A stretch of 64,000 nt of DNA from an uncultured Lachnospiraceae bacterium (GTDB taxonomy: Bacteria; Bacillota; Clostridia; Lachnospirales; Lachnospiraceae). The notes under the pieces are model-generated. The model saw nothing but the letters and a program-made list of their open reading frames with translations, did no database searches and was not told the DNA's origin. Shown piece by piece: positions 1 to 8,700 of this stretch. Each line of letters starts with the position of its first letter. Positions within the stretch are counted from its first letter, which is position 1. The DNA is taken from the NCBI GenBank assembly GCA_910579425.1, contig CAJTVL010000008.1:1-64000 (forward strand), written 5' to 3'. Position numbers and translations under genes: made by a program.

Positions 1-1
1 G

Positions 2-490
2 TGCGCACACTATTATTTGGGACATTTGGGAAAGGATGCAATTAAAGGGATAGTGACTGTAGGAAAAGTACAGTATGAGAACTTAGTCCCTGATTGGGAA
101 CAGGAATTTGATGCTGATTATATAGGAGCGTTGTTGACAATTCCGATACTAATGGAACGAAAGATGGATATTCAGATCATTTTGGGTGGCATATATGTTG
201 CCATGTGGATATTAAGTATCATTGAGAGTTTGCAGATTAAAAGAGGACAAGGAGAAACAACGCATCCACCGGCAAAGGACAGGCTTTTGCGGATAAAGAC
301 GAAACTGCAGAAAATTATGCAGAACGATTTGCGTGTACTGGAAATTTATGATGTATTATTTTCTGGTTTGTGGGAACGGTTTTCTATAATTGCAAAGGAT
401 GTTGAAGGCAGAATTTTAGCTGGACGACCTGCCGCAGAGGTTACATATGAACAAATAAAAAGGGTTATTTATGACGAAGCAGAAATTTAA
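2..490 (+). CDS. Zinc metallopeptidase-like protein, 5' truncated by the window edge
   Basis: The first codons in frame read C-A-H-Y-Y-L-G-H, which fits the second half of an HExxH zinc site (HE just outside the window, then CAH). About 35 residues later comes E-F-D-A-D-Y-I-G-A, which fits the downstream glutamate and ADxxGA segment of gluzincin-type peptidases. A hydrophobic stretch (IILGGIYVAMWILSII) follows at mid-protein and may be a membrane helix. The C-terminal 80 residues are helical and unrecognised. The true start lies upstream. The peptidase assignment is an inference from the split motif. The substrate is unknown. Confidence 0.5.
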   Translation, partial: CAHYYLGHLGKDAIKGIVTVGKVQYENLVPDWEQEFDADYIGALLTIPILMERKMDIQIILGGIYVAMWILSIIESLQIKRGQGETTHPPAKDRLLRIKTKLQKIMQNDLRVLEIYDVLFSGLWERFSIIAKDVEGRILAGRPAAEVTYEQIKRVIYDEAEI

Positions 491-777
491 GAATTTTTAT
501 TTGTTCAAATTGTGTGTTCGCTACACAGATGTTGTGGGAATGAGTCTTTTTGTGTAAAACTGCGAAAGATTGTGGAAGACAGTAAATTGGGTGTCGTAAT
601 CCGATTGTCAAAAGTTTCTGTAGGTAAGTAATAAGGATTATCTGCAGATATTGGATGTGCTTGACATAGTGGAAAAGTCATTGGTTATTGATAAACATCA
701 ATATTAATTATTGCGGGTCACAACAAAAAGAAAAGAGCTATATTAGGTTGCAGAGGGAGAAATAAAGATTAAATAGT

Positions 778-2874
778 ATGAATGAAGACAATAGGATTTT
801 GTATAATGTTGGCAATTATAAATATACCGTTTCCGATGTGAGTAAAATTTATCATAATTGTAAAGCAAATATAGATAACTGCGATACGAATAACCTCCAA
901 ATTTTGTATGATTTATTTCAAATCAAGCAAAAGAACAAGTTTCAGTTATCCTTAAGCGAAATAACTACATATTTTTCTGAAATGATTGCTGTAATTGCTA
1001 AATCTGGTAATATAGAAAATATCAAAACAGAAGTAAGAAAATGCAGAAGGAAATTCTATTATTGGGGAGATTTGCCAACATATATTTATTTTATTAATGA
1101 GAAACTTGATTACTATAACACTAACAGAATATTAAGGGCTGATATTGAAATTACTAAAGATTTTTATGACAGCTGGATAGAATATGCATGTTATATAATT
1201 CTTATAGATAAAAGAGACTGTGCAGATGATTGGATTGAGGATGATAAATTGTATCGGCACAAATTAGATTGGGAATATAGCGAGGCGTTAAAACATTTTT
1301 CCGATAATTATAAAATCGACTGTGATCTCAAAATAAGTGTAGATTGCATATTTCATAATATCTATGGCAGGATATTGAAATATGGATCATTATCTTTCTA
1401 CAATCAAATATATAAAGAATTATACAAGGCATTTGATAAGATAGAACAGCGGATTCGAATAAATAATGGAGAAAATACAGAGCTTCCAACGCTTCTGATA
1501 TATTCTATTAGGGCATTGTCGGAAGATAAGGCGGAAGCAGAAACGGATGTATATGATAAAGCATATATGCCTAATGTGCATGATTTTCAGCAAATATTGA
1601 TAGACACAAAATACGCTATCAGATTGTTAGATGTTGATAATGAGTATGATTTAGGTTTTTTGCTTCCGAATGATGATAGTGCTTATTTGGTACGTATTAT
1701 GAATTATTCCTCCGTGTATGACATACATCAGTATGTTCCGGATGGAATGCTATTTCTAATTCAGAAAATCATAGATGCATATAGTGAAAGGCTTGAAAAG
1801 TACTATAACTGTAATTGCAAAAAGTTGTATGACATAATTAGTCGGCTTGTTAAAAATGCGCAACGTGATTTTGAGGCAGGTAGAATTTCTAAAATACCAT
1901 TTAAGTCTGTCAGAAATGATGAATGCTCTATTCTTGATTTGATGGCCGTCAATGATACTCTCAATGATGAGTATTATATACCAACACAGTGGAACAAAGT
2001 TTATAGCGATTCTGAATGGATTATTAAAAAGAATGATGCATATTATGTTATTCCTCCAATCATATCTATGCTTGGCGTATATGATAAGATTGGCAAGGCA
2101 TTAAACTGGGCTGATTTTGGACCCCAAATTGAAACAGCAGTACTAGATTTATTTAAGAATATTAATGGATTGAAGGAATACAGTGGAAAATATTTATTCG
2201 ATAATCGAGTGTGTGAGTGTGATGCTATTATAATGGGTACAAAATATGCACTTATTATTGAGTGTAAGAGAAAAGGCATATCCAGAGTTGCACGTGGAGG
2301 ATCTGAAGCAAATATTGTTCAAGATATCGCCGAGACATATTTCTCAAGCCAAGCGCAGGCGTATCGAATGCAACGAGCCATAGAGTCGCTTGGTAGACAG
2401 GTGGATTTTTATCCGTCGGAATGTGATATTAGCACAAAGGAAGCTCTAAATGTCAAGTATTGTAAATGTAAAAAAACAGCGCGCTTTACGAATGTAAAGC
2501 ATTTTATCAGAATTAGCTGCACAGGTGGTAGTTTTTGGATTGCTAGTGATGGAGGTATTGCGGATCACATTGAGAGACATATTATGGATTATAATGTTAA
2601 AGGTAAGAAAAGCAAAGCATATATAGATGAGTTCATGTCGGAGCGAGCTAAGCTGTTGAATTTGCAATGCAATGAAAAAAATGAAAGATGTATCAGGTTA
2701 AATAAACTATTCCTGTCGTTTGACAAGTTATATGACATAGTGATGACCTTATTGAAGGTTAATAGAGATGGAGATGAGCTACTTGATAGTATTTGGAAGC
2801 TGACAAGAATTAATAGTAAGAAGGGTGATTCTAATAATCATTTGAGGATGTTTTTTAATTTGGACAAACATTAA
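778..2874 (+). CDS. Large orphan protein with a PD-(D/E)XK nuclease-like motif
   Basis: This is a 698-residue protein with no family I can name. Most of it is AT-rich, helical and charged. Near residues 478-497 there is C-E-C-D482 followed 13 residues later by I-E495-C-K497, with hydrophobic strands on each side; this D-x(n)-ExK spacing is typical of the PD-(D/E)XK nuclease fold. A Q-A-Y-R-M-Q-R helix downstream would suit the same fold. The start is weakly supported: only a GGGAG about 17 bases upstream. It stands alone and ends before an ATCTATGAAA hairpin. The setting next to HEPN/MNT and STAND genes makes a nucleic-acid-directed defence role possible, but this is inference. Confidence 0.55.
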   Translation: MNEDNRILYNVGNYKYTVSDVSKIYHNCKANIDNCDTNNLQILYDLFQIKQKNKFQLSLSEITTYFSEMIAVIAKSGNIENIKTEVRKCRRKFYYWGDLPTYIYFINEKLDYYNTNRILRADIEITKDFYDSWIEYACYIILIDKRDCADDWIEDDKLYRHKLDWEYSEALKHFSDNYKIDCDLKISVDCIFHNIYGRILKYGSLSFYNQIYKELYKAFDKIEQRIRINNGENTELPTLLIYSIRALSEDKAEAETDVYDKAYMPNVHDFQQILIDTKYAIRLLDVDNEYDLGFLLPNDDSAYLVRIMNYSSVYDIHQYVPDGMLFLIQKIIDAYSERLEKYYNCNCKKLYDIISRLVKNAQRDFEAGRISKIPFKSVRNDECSILDLMAVNDTLNDEYYIPTQWNKVYSDSEWIIKKNDAYYVIPPIISMLGVYDKIGKALNWADFGPQIETAVLDLFKNINGLKEYSGKYLFDNRVCECDAIIMGTKYALIIECKRKGISRVARGGSEANIVQDIAETYFSSQAQAYRMQRAIESLGRQVDFYPSECDISTKEALNVKYCKCKKTARFTNVKHFIRISCTGGSFWIASDGGIADHIERHIMDYNVKGKKSKAYIDEFMSERAKLLNLQCNEKNERCIRLNKLFLSFDKLYDIVMTLLKVNRDGDELLDSIWKLTRINSKKGDSNNHLRMFFNLDKH

Positions 2875-2903
2875 GTAGTGTACAAAATATTTAACCTTGC
2901 TAC

Positions 2904-2937
2904 ATCTATGAAATAAATATGTATTTGTTTCATAGAT
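2904..2937 (+). terminator. Hairpin after the orphan nuclease-like gene
   Basis: A perfect 10-bp inverted repeat, ATCTATGAAA / TTTCATAGAT, with a 14-base AT loop, sits 30 bases after the stop of the gene ending at 2874. It has no long T tract, so it is a weak terminator candidate. Confidence 0.4.
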
Positions 2938-2998
2938 TGGGGAGATCTCATATGTTATGCGAGAAAAAGAGGTGGATATTTCGCATTTTCTTCTTTAC

Positions 2999-4712
2999 TT
3001 ATAACACAAAAACGGAACGAATTACGTAGATAGATAAAGCCGCTTAATTTCTGAAAAGTGTAAAACAAGAACAAATAAATACTTATCCGTCTCCATAATA
3101 ATAGTATTTTATGATAGAAATATCGGTTTTTGGTTCGATTTTTGAAATTTAGCGTGACAAGTCCTCCTTTTTATGGTATTATATAGACGTAAGTTACGTA
3201 TATATAACATGGAGGCAGATGAAATGGCTATCCCAGATAAGATAAAAGTACATAAGCCTGATATAAACCGATATGGAGCAACAGAAATAAGATGCATTAA
3301 GAACCATTTTTATGTTTACGAGATTTCTTCAAAATGGGATGCGCAGAAGCACAGGCCCAAAAAAGTTACCGGAAAATGTATTGGAAAGATTACGGAAAAA
3401 GACGGATTTATCCCAAACGCAAACCATTTCAGAATGTACGAAACCATAAGCCCGGTCATACGTACTTATGGTGTGTTTGAAATGTTTGAGCAGCTTGGAA
3501 AGGGTGTCTCAGACAGGTTAAAGGAAGTATTCCCTGACATTTACAGGGAGGTCAAGACAGTTGCCCTGCTGAGGCTGGTATATGGCTGCACCCCCAGGCT
3601 GATGAAGCGCTGTTTTGAGGATTCTTATCTTGTAGACCTTTATCCGGATATCGGGACCTGCGATAAAACAGTCCGCAACCTGGTGTCCATGCTTGGCACA
3701 GACCGGGAGGCGGAGATGGGGCGTTACATGAAGATGTTTGTTTCGGACCAGTCAACGGTACTGATAGACGGGACTTCACTTTTCACAAGGAATTCAGATT
3801 CTTATGCAAGGAAAGGGTATAACCCTGAGCACAGCCAGGAAAAACAGATAAGGCTGCTGTATTTGTTCGATTCGGGAAGCCATGCGCCGGTCTTCTACCG
3901 GATGGTGCCGGGAAACATAGCCGACAAAGCCGCAATGGCAGACACGATAAAGCTCTCCGGGATAAAAAGCTGCACGGTCATAGGTGACAAGGGATTTTAC
4001 TCAAAGAAAAATGTCTCCTTCCTCATGGAAAAGAAATTAAACTATATCCTCCCTCTGCAGAGGAACACAAAGCTGATCAGGGAGGAATTTGAGACAGCCC
4101 CGGACATGGAACGCTGGGACGGGCAGTTTGTCTTTAAGGGGAGGGTGGTCTGGCACCACAAAGAACCCTGCGGGAATGCAGGGAATTATCTGTATATATT
4201 CCGTGATGATGCCAAAAAGGCGAAAGAAGAATTAAAGACGGCCCAGCGGATAGAGGATTCCCAGGGCGGGGGCGGCGCAGATATGTTTTCGGACAGGCGC
4301 AAGGGAATCTTTGCCTTTGTCAGCAACAGGGATGAGGAAGCGAAAAAAATCTATCTGGCGTACAAGGAAAGGTGGGACATTGAGCAGTGCTTTGACTACC
4401 TGAAGAACTCAGTGGATATCGGGGTGTCATCCCAGCGGAGCAATGAAAGCATGCTGGGATGGACATTCATAAACCATGTAAGCCTTTTGTATTTCTATTC
4501 CCTCGTATTAGCAATCAGGAAAAGCGGGATGGACAGTGAATGGACCCCGAATGAGATCATAATGATAGCCAAAAATATATATAAGATTTATACAGCAGGT
4601 GTATTGAATAAGGACAAATACATCATTTCAGAGGTACCCAAAAAGGATGAGGAACTGTTCAATGCCTTGGGAGTAGACCTATTACGTAATTAGTTCCGTT
4701 TTTGTGTTATAA
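2999..4712 (+). mobile_element. Insertion sequence of the IS4 superfamily (IS1634-like)
   Basis: A single transposase gene is bracketed by 30-bp terminal inverted repeats matching at 29 of 30 positions: left 2999-3028 beginning TTATAACACAAAAACGGAAC, right 4683-4712 as its reverse complement. The transposase stop codon lies inside the right repeat. The left non-coding part (3029-3223) carries the promoter region and nothing else I recognise. I see no clear target-site duplication in the flanks, so either the exact tips are slightly different or the duplication has decayed. The element is intact and looks able to transpose. Confidence 0.85.
3224..4693 (+). CDS. IS1634-like DDE transposase
   Basis: This 489-residue transposase carries the three acidic catalytic residues expected of the IS4 superfamily. 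The first is in V-L-I-D-G-T-S-L-F, the second in T-V-I-G-D-K-G-F, and the third is in the YREK signature Y-K-E-R-W-D-I-E-Q-C-F-D-Y-L-K (Y, R, E and K at the standard spacings). I chose the ATG at 3224 because a GGAGG lies eight bases upstream; in-frame starts exist further upstream (3173, 3209) but lack this. Its codon use is GC-richer than the gene to its left, consistent with arrival by transposition. No frameshift is seen. Confidence 0.9.
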   Translation: MAIPDKIKVHKPDINRYGATEIRCIKNHFYVYEISSKWDAQKHRPKKVTGKCIGKITEKDGFIPNANHFRMYETISPVIRTYGVFEMFEQLGKGVSDRLKEVFPDIYREVKTVALLRLVYGCTPRLMKRCFEDSYLVDLYPDIGTCDKTVRNLVSMLGTDREAEMGRYMKMFVSDQSTVLIDGTSLFTRNSDSYARKGYNPEHSQEKQIRLLYLFDSGSHAPVFYRMVPGNIADKAAMADTIKLSGIKSCTVIGDKGFYSKKNVSFLMEKKLNYILPLQRNTKLIREEFETAPDMERWDGQFVFKGRVVWHHKEPCGNAGNYLYIFRDDAKKAKEELKTAQRIEDSQGGGGADMFSDRRKGIFAFVSNRDEEAKKIYLAYKERWDIEQCFDYLKNSVDIGVSSQRSNESMLGWTFINHVSLLYFYSLVLAIRKSGMDSEWTPNEIIMIAKNIYKIYTAGVLNKDKYIISEVPKKDEELFNALGVDLLRN

Positions 4713-4747
4713 TCCCACTTCATAAACCGAAGTCAGTCAGCGGTACA

Positions 4748-4783
4748 GAGAAACCGGCGTGATCTAAGCCACGCCGGTTTCTC
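4748..4783. repeat. Perfect 14-bp stem-loop to the right of the IS
   Basis: GAGAAACCGGCGTG and its exact complement CACGCCGGTTTCTC are separated by 8 bases. It lies 35 bases outside the IS end, is much GC-richer than its surroundings and has no T tract. It could be a rho-independent structure without tail, or a remnant of older mobile DNA. Confidence 0.45.
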
Positions 4784-4900
4784 CGGAAAGTTCCTATGCT
4801 TATGGGCTTCCGCATAATGCGAACACTGTTTTTATAACGTTATCTTCCTTTTTTGGTTTAGTTCAATGTACTCTCAACCTGGCAAAATCTCTTTCCATTT

Positions 4901-5296
4901 TTATTCATCACTATCTACGATACTTTTTACCCAATTAAAAATATTGCTGGAAAGTTCCAATGCCTCTTTCGCATGCCTTTCTTCCAGAAATAATTCATTT
5001 GGATACCTAACTGAAACGCCATAGGGTGTCAATGCATCGGCATAATCATAGTACCTATCTTCGATATACACCTTATTTTTTATCTGGTTTAAAAGAAAAG
5101 AAAGATCATGAAGCTTCGGCATCCTGCCCTCAGTACCATAATACACGATTAATGCTTTGATTGCCTTTTCTGCCGCTTGTTGACAGTGATAACAGATTAT
5201 CTCCAATGGCTTTGGATGATAAGTCGCATCTAAATGTCTGGCTACTCCTAAATCCATAGCGGCCATATTATACCACTCTCTGGTTTCCTGCGTCAT
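4901..5296 (-). CDS. HEPN-domain protein, toxin of a HEPN/MNT pair
   Basis: This 131-residue, all-helical protein has the HEPN layout: a first helix starting E-W-Y-N-M-A-A-M-D-L, then Y-H-C-Q-Q-A-A-E-K-A-I-K-A-L, which is the family's signature helix, and a terminal helix A-K-E-A-L-E-L. A strict R-x4-6-H RNase motif is not obvious; the candidate is R-H-L-D-A near residue 18. I chose the start at 5296 because AAAGGGGG lies just upstream. Its first codons overlap the end of the MNT gene (29 bases). In known pairs the nucleotidyltransferase AMPylates and silences the HEPN toxin. Confidence 0.8.
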   Translation of the reverse strand: MTQETREWYNMAAMDLGVARHLDATYHPKPLEIICYHCQQAAEKAIKALIVYYGTEGRMPKLHDLSFLLNQIKNKVYIEDRYYDYADALTPYGVSVRYPNELFLEERHAKEALELSSNIFNWVKSIVDSDE

Positions 5297-5594
5297 ACAA
5301 TAGCACCCCCTTTCGATATACCTCATTCTCTACAGAAGGTATTTCTTTTCTTTCCTCAAAACGGCTTTTTGTTCCTAAAAGAATATCTACCGGATGTTGT
5401 TTTATTTTACGAATCGCTTTATATGCCCTTGCTGTCTCTGCCGGAATATCTGTTATATCATCCTGGACTACAATGTAAAAATCCAGATCGCTTTCACTGG
5501 TATATGTGTTATTGGCAAAGGAGCCAAATAAATATACCTGTATGGGTAAAAGCTGTTCTACAAAACATTCTTTCAACTTCTCGATTTCATTCAT
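5268..5594 (-). CDS. MNT-type minimal nucleotidyltransferase, antitoxin of the HEPN pair
   Basis: This 108-residue protein carries the polymerase-beta nucleotidyltransferase signature G-S-F-A-N-N-T-Y-T-S-E-S-D-L-D-F, i.e. GSx10-SDLD, whose aspartates bind metal. It is first in a two-gene operon with the HEPN gene, and the reading frames overlap, which indicates translational coupling. I chose the ATG at 5594, after an AGGTGG site, rather than the GTG at 5609. Family knowledge: such proteins transfer AMP to a tyrosine of the HEPN partner. Nothing looks truncated. Confidence 0.82.
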   Translation of the reverse strand: MNEIEKLKECFVEQLLPIQVYLFGSFANNTYTSESDLDFYIVVQDDITDIPAETARAYKAIRKIKQHPVDILLGTKSRFEERKEIPSVENEVYRKGVLLYDAGNQRVV

Positions 5595-5725
5595 GTATAT
5601 TACCACCACCTTTAACTTTCCCGTCTTTTAAGCACTGTTTACTTTTACCCCCAAAACTTCCCTTCTGAATTTATTATACCCTCAATATTTCTACTTCACA
5701 ACCGAATAGTTACAAAGAGCAATGC

Positions 5726-8700
5726 CTATATGGGATCAGGAATTATTGCTCCATGCTCATGAAGTATATTTCTCAGAGATTCAGAAACCTCTGTTCCGGT
5801 GAAATCGCATCCTGTCAGTATGATTCCTGGGAGCCAGGAAAACTGCTTTGAAATTTTTCCGGTTTCGGGATTGACTTTAATCAGTTTTTCGCCGCTTGTT
5901 GAGCAATAGGCATTGCCGCTTAACCCCATGGCTGCATGGTACAAATTTAAGCATTCCCCATCCTGATCGCGTGGGGCAAATACAAATATCTTTTTCCATT
6001 GTCCATCCTTCTCTTTATAGTAGACGTATACCCGGCTATAATCTTCCAAAGTAGTAAGACATAGATCGTTCTGCATTACAAAAGTAGAATCACTTATGAT
6101 GTTTTTGACATACAGCCCATAGTCTTCGACATAGAAGAATACCCTTGTACTTTCTTCGGGTGACGATCCAAAGGAAGAATATTTTTGCCGCAGTTCTGCA
6201 GAGGGATGGAGGAACAGGCCATGCGCTGTGATAATGTCCTTGTCTTTAAGAGGGTCTCTGACAAAGAACTCAATATCTTTCTCCAAAAGCAAATTTACAG
6301 ACTCCTCTTCTGAGATATACAAAACAGGGGATGATTTACTTTCTTCATAGATCCCTTCAGAATTTACAGTGTAAACCCGGTACATAGGCATACGGCAGGT
6401 AATTATCCATTGGAGCAAAAGATATACGGTTCCATTTTTTACTTTAAAGTCAAAAAAGGTTTCGCCGGCATCTGCATGCCAGATTTCTGTCTGCTGTCCG
6501 GAATCTAAATCCAGTGCAGTCAGCTTCTTGTCAAAGGCTATATAGAGTATATGGTTCTCTTCCAATACCGCGCAGTAATTAAGCTGGCTTTTGAACGCTA
6601 CATTAATTCTTTCGTGCTTTCCGGAGACCAGGTCATATAACAGTATTTGTTCATAGTCTGTCCCATGCAATACGATGAAAAATTTATTCGATTGCCTGAG
6701 ATAGGTACAGACCTCTACCGCTGATTCCGGCTCAACATCGTAAAAGGTGGAGAGGAGTTTATCAGAAGTCTCGTCAATGGTGAGAATGCAGTTATTACTA
6801 TATTCCACCAGTATATGCCCATTGGCATCGGAATGGATATTCTTGATATCCAGTTCGACGGTTGGAAATGTATTTTCAGTAATGGTATCGGATTCAAGAT
6901 CCCATTCATGTAGATTTCCATTTTCAGCAATGACGTATACATCCTTGCCAATAACGTGGATTGCCAGACATTGTACCAGCAGAAGATTGCGATGGATAGT
7001 CGTCTTACCCTTATCAATATCGTATATTTTTATAGTATCATCCCAATAGACGCTTGCCCTGCCGCCTTCGATGTCAAGAAATTCTCCCCGCTCCGGTATT
7101 ATTTCTTCTGTGAGTTTGTCCAAAATACTTGTTTTTCCATTCTCCAAATGGAGGATAACCAGTTGCCTGTCTGTGTATATCAGGCATTTAGTCTGGCTGT
7201 CATCAAATGCGCATATAGGTTCGTTTGCCTGTGTGTCATGGGGCCGGCGAGTTTCATACTGATAAATAAGATTTATTCTGTCCGTATCCATATCAAGGCG
7301 GAAGAATACCCATTCGCTGGGGCGGTACGCTTTTTTAGCATAAATCTCTTCCGTGAGTTTTACATGGAGAATGATGTGGTTTTCCTGAGGCATAACGATA
7401 TGGCAGATACGGCCTTTTCCCGTATAAACATAAGTGTAACACAGTCTGCCATCATCGGAAGAAAAGACCCGGACAGTATTCCCACCCCACACGCCGCAGA
7501 TATACGTGCCAAAGGGAGAAAATCTCATATCATCAATAACCCGTTCCTCCTGCGGCTCTGTCAGCAGCAGTTTTTCTTTATCTCCACGGGTGTATTCAAT
7601 ATATGTTCTTCTTCCCTCTTCTGTATCGTCATAAAAGCGGGTGAGAAATTCCGGTATGGGCCCCACAGAGATCTTGGTATCGGGATTAAATCCTTCCTGC
7701 GAGATAGAATTGCCTACAATAAAAGAAGAAATCATCCTGCGCGTTGCCCTGTCCCACAGGCAGACCTGATCATCGTCTCCCAGTGTCAGAACTCTGTCAG
7801 GATTGCTGTGGGGGATAACAAAATCCGTATATCTTCCGATATGTCCTTCAAAAAGAAAGGTCTGGTTTGTGACTTTGCAGTTACGGAAGGAAGCGGCAAT
7901 ATGGGAATCTCCAATACCAACAGAGCAGATCGTCTCATAAAAACGGCAATTTCTCAGATCGAGCCCATCGAAACATTCTCCGGCAACCGTTTTTCGTACT
8001 TTCTTTATAATTTCTACAATATTGCTGATCAGATATTTGGGGTCAACCGGGGAGTATCTGTACAGATTAAGGAGCTGGCGCAGAGTGGTTTGCTCTTTGA
8101 CAGTAACTTCTGGCATATGCCAGTGGTTTTCCGTGTCCAAAATCGGGATATTTCTGTGTTCTCCAAGAATCTCTCCTATAAAGCTTCTGATCGTTTCACC
8201 GGGGATCTCATAAAAAACAGGTTCCAGACAATACCGGATTTTGTCCGCTATTCCATCACTGTTATTTAGAGTAAAGTGCTGATTATGGAAGTTTTTTTCA
8301 TAATTGTATAAAGCAAGCGCCTCACGAATACGCTGAATAATATAATATGACGCAAAATAATCCCTTATATGATGGTGTACAAACGAGTATCCGCTGATGC
8401 CATTCCGATTCATGATGCCAAGAATATTTACGATAATGTCCAAATATCGGTCTGATGAAACGTGGCATAATTGCTCTTTCAAATTAGCAAGTGATTCTGT
8501 TTCGGACTCATATTCGGGAAAGGCAGGAACAGTCAGGGCATGCTCCTGAAGGATTGCGTCATCAAATGCTTTTTTGATCTCCCTTAACAGATCGGTTTTT
8601 GAAAGCTGGAAGACACCGTTGCCATTCATATAGTAACCAATCGTCGGAAGAATAAAATCCATTGTGAACATCAGCATTTTTTTCAATAAGGCATCGTCAG

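Noticed and set aside
2980..4730. Target-site duplication of the insertion sequence
   Set aside because: I compared the bases flanking the two inverted repeats and found no convincing direct repeat of 4-9 bp.
6956..8269. 437-codon open frame opposite the STAND gene
   Set aside because: It is a shadow in the antisense frame of the beta-propeller region, without ribosome site or recognisable protein features.
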